DNA of 6,359 nt from positions 1 through 6,359 of the forward strand of contig JAGVJV010000079.1 of NCBI GenBank assembly GCA_020050965.1, in the 5' to 3' direction. Origin of the DNA: Parachlamydiales bacterium. Its GTDB lineage: Bacteria; Chlamydiota; Chlamydiia; Chlamydiales; Rhabdochlamydiaceae. The notes under the pieces were generated by a model. It worked only from the letters and a program-made list of their open reading frames with translations, made no database searches and was not told the origin of the DNA. Both the position numbers and the translations under genes were made by a program. Shown piece by piece: positions 5,871-6,359 of the stretch (positions are counted from its first letter, which is position 1; every line of letters begins with the position of its first letter).

Positions 5871-5876
5871 TATAAT
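5871..5876 (+). promoter_or_regulatory. Candidate -10 box of the GNAT gene
   Basis: An exact TATAAT ends 7 nt before the ATG at 5884, so transcription would begin at about the start codon. No -35 hexamer sits at 16-18 nt; the nearest weak match, TTACCA (5845-5850), is 20 nt away, and there is no extended -10 TGn. A promoter is plausible but unproven. Confidence 0.4.
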
Positions 5877-5883
5877 CGAACCT

Positions 5884-6359
5884 ATGCTCACTCCTGTAGA
5901 ACATTATTTCAGCTCCATGCGACCGCCAACAGTAGATTCGAAAACCGAATATGTATGGTTTTCGGGCCTCAACCATCCGATCTACAATTCAGTCATCCGA
6001 TTTTCTGAAGAGAATATTGATGAGATCTTAAGCAAGGCTCCAAAAGGGGTCCCCATCTCATTTTGGGTTGCGGCATCACAACCATCGGAAAGCCTTAGAG
6101 ATAGGGGATTTGAAAAACTGACTTCTTGTCCCACGATGAGTTGGGATGTAAAACCGATCGATTTACCAAAAGCGAAAATCGAGCGGGTTCATCAAAATGA
6201 CGAGTTTTATCGGATTCTTCTCTCCGTCAATGGGATCGATGAGCCTTTGAGAGGAGAGGTCAAAAAACTGCTTATGAGAACCCCTGTGGAAGATTATCTG
6301 ATTTACAGCGATGATCTTCCCGTTGGAACAGCCACACTCTTTGTTGATGGTAAAATCGG
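5884..6359 (+). CDS. GNAT-family N-acetyltransferase, N-terminal part (3' end outside window)
   Basis: The frame from ATG 5884 stays open to the window edge (158 codons plus 2 nt), so the gene is truncated only by the window. Residues 26-40 (FSGLNHPIYNSVIRF), followed by PISFWVAASQPSESLRDRGF (57-76), resemble the N-terminal half of GNAT proteins that open with a 'hPl.N.v.r' strand and a 'p..WWv.P.s.p..L...Gf' segment. DYLIYSDDLPVGTATLFVDG (137-156) looks like the central beta-strands just before the acetyl-CoA-binding motif. That motif (R/QxxGxG/A) would lie beyond the window. Such enzymes transfer an acetyl group from acetyl-CoA to a small-molecule or protein amine; the substrate is unknown. 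The gene diverges from rpmB across a 125-nt gap. No Shine-Dalgarno is present. An ATG at 5917 is an alternative start, also without one, but it would leave a leader of about 33 nt. Confidence 0.8.
   Translation, partial: MLTPVEHYFSSMRPPTVDSKTEYVWFSGLNHPIYNSVIRFSEENIDEILSKAPKGVPISFWVAASQPSESLRDRGFEKLTSCPTMSWDVKPIDLPKAKIERVHQNDEFYRILLSVNGIDEPLRGEVKKLLMRTPVEDYLIYSDDLPVGTATLFVDGKI

Noticed and set aside
5625..5891. 88-aa minus-strand ORF crossing the rpmB start and the intergenic promoter region.
   Set aside because: It overlaps rpmB in another frame, spans both divergent promoter signals and has no family features.

Overview
The window reads as chromosomal DNA from a member of the Chlamydiae, most likely an environmental or amoeba-associated family rather than Chlamydia itself. 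The best clue is the methionine aminopeptidase. It begins with an SEC-C zinc motif directly in front of the catalytic domain, an arrangement I associate with chlamydial Map. The rpmB/PLD and map/MarC-family neighbourhoods also fit my recollection of chlamydial gene order, but I could not check this and do not name a genus.

Left part, + strand (1-1318): the C-terminal 168 residues of an M20-family dipeptidase run off the left edge. It overlaps by 23 nt an unrecognised protein with two closely spaced membrane segments followed by a long coiled coil. A 60-nt, almost pure A/T gap follows. It holds a near-consensus sigma70-type promoter (TTGACA, 17 nt, TATTAT) whose predicted start point falls at the ATG of the next gene, so that mRNA may be leaderless.

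Centre, + strand (1379-2362): the most interesting gene. It is an unannotated 327-aa protein with hydrophobic N-terminal segments and a C-terminal domain that looks like a clan CD (caspase/CHAT/gingipain-like) cysteine peptidase. It has a His-Gly after one hydrophobic strand (H168) and a Cys after the next (C207). It is visibly more A/T-rich than its neighbours, and its 3' end overlaps map tail-to-tail by 48 nt.

Right part, - strand (5758 down to 2315): a compact five-gene cluster, rpmB - PLD-family protein - MarC-family membrane protein - truA - map, with gaps of 14, 9, -1 and 26 nt. It is probably one transcript from a promoter at about 5798-5825. It joins ribosome, tRNA-modification and nascent-protein-processing genes with two envelope-type genes (an exported phospholipase-D-fold protein and a six-helix membrane protein).

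Right edge, + strand (5884-6359): a divergent GNAT acetyltransferase, cut by the window end. Its TATAAT box lies only 7 nt before the ATG, a second possible leaderless start. No RNA genes, CRISPR arrays, insertion sequences or convincing intrinsic terminators were seen. The only gene-free stretches are 1319-1378 and 5759-5883, both described below.
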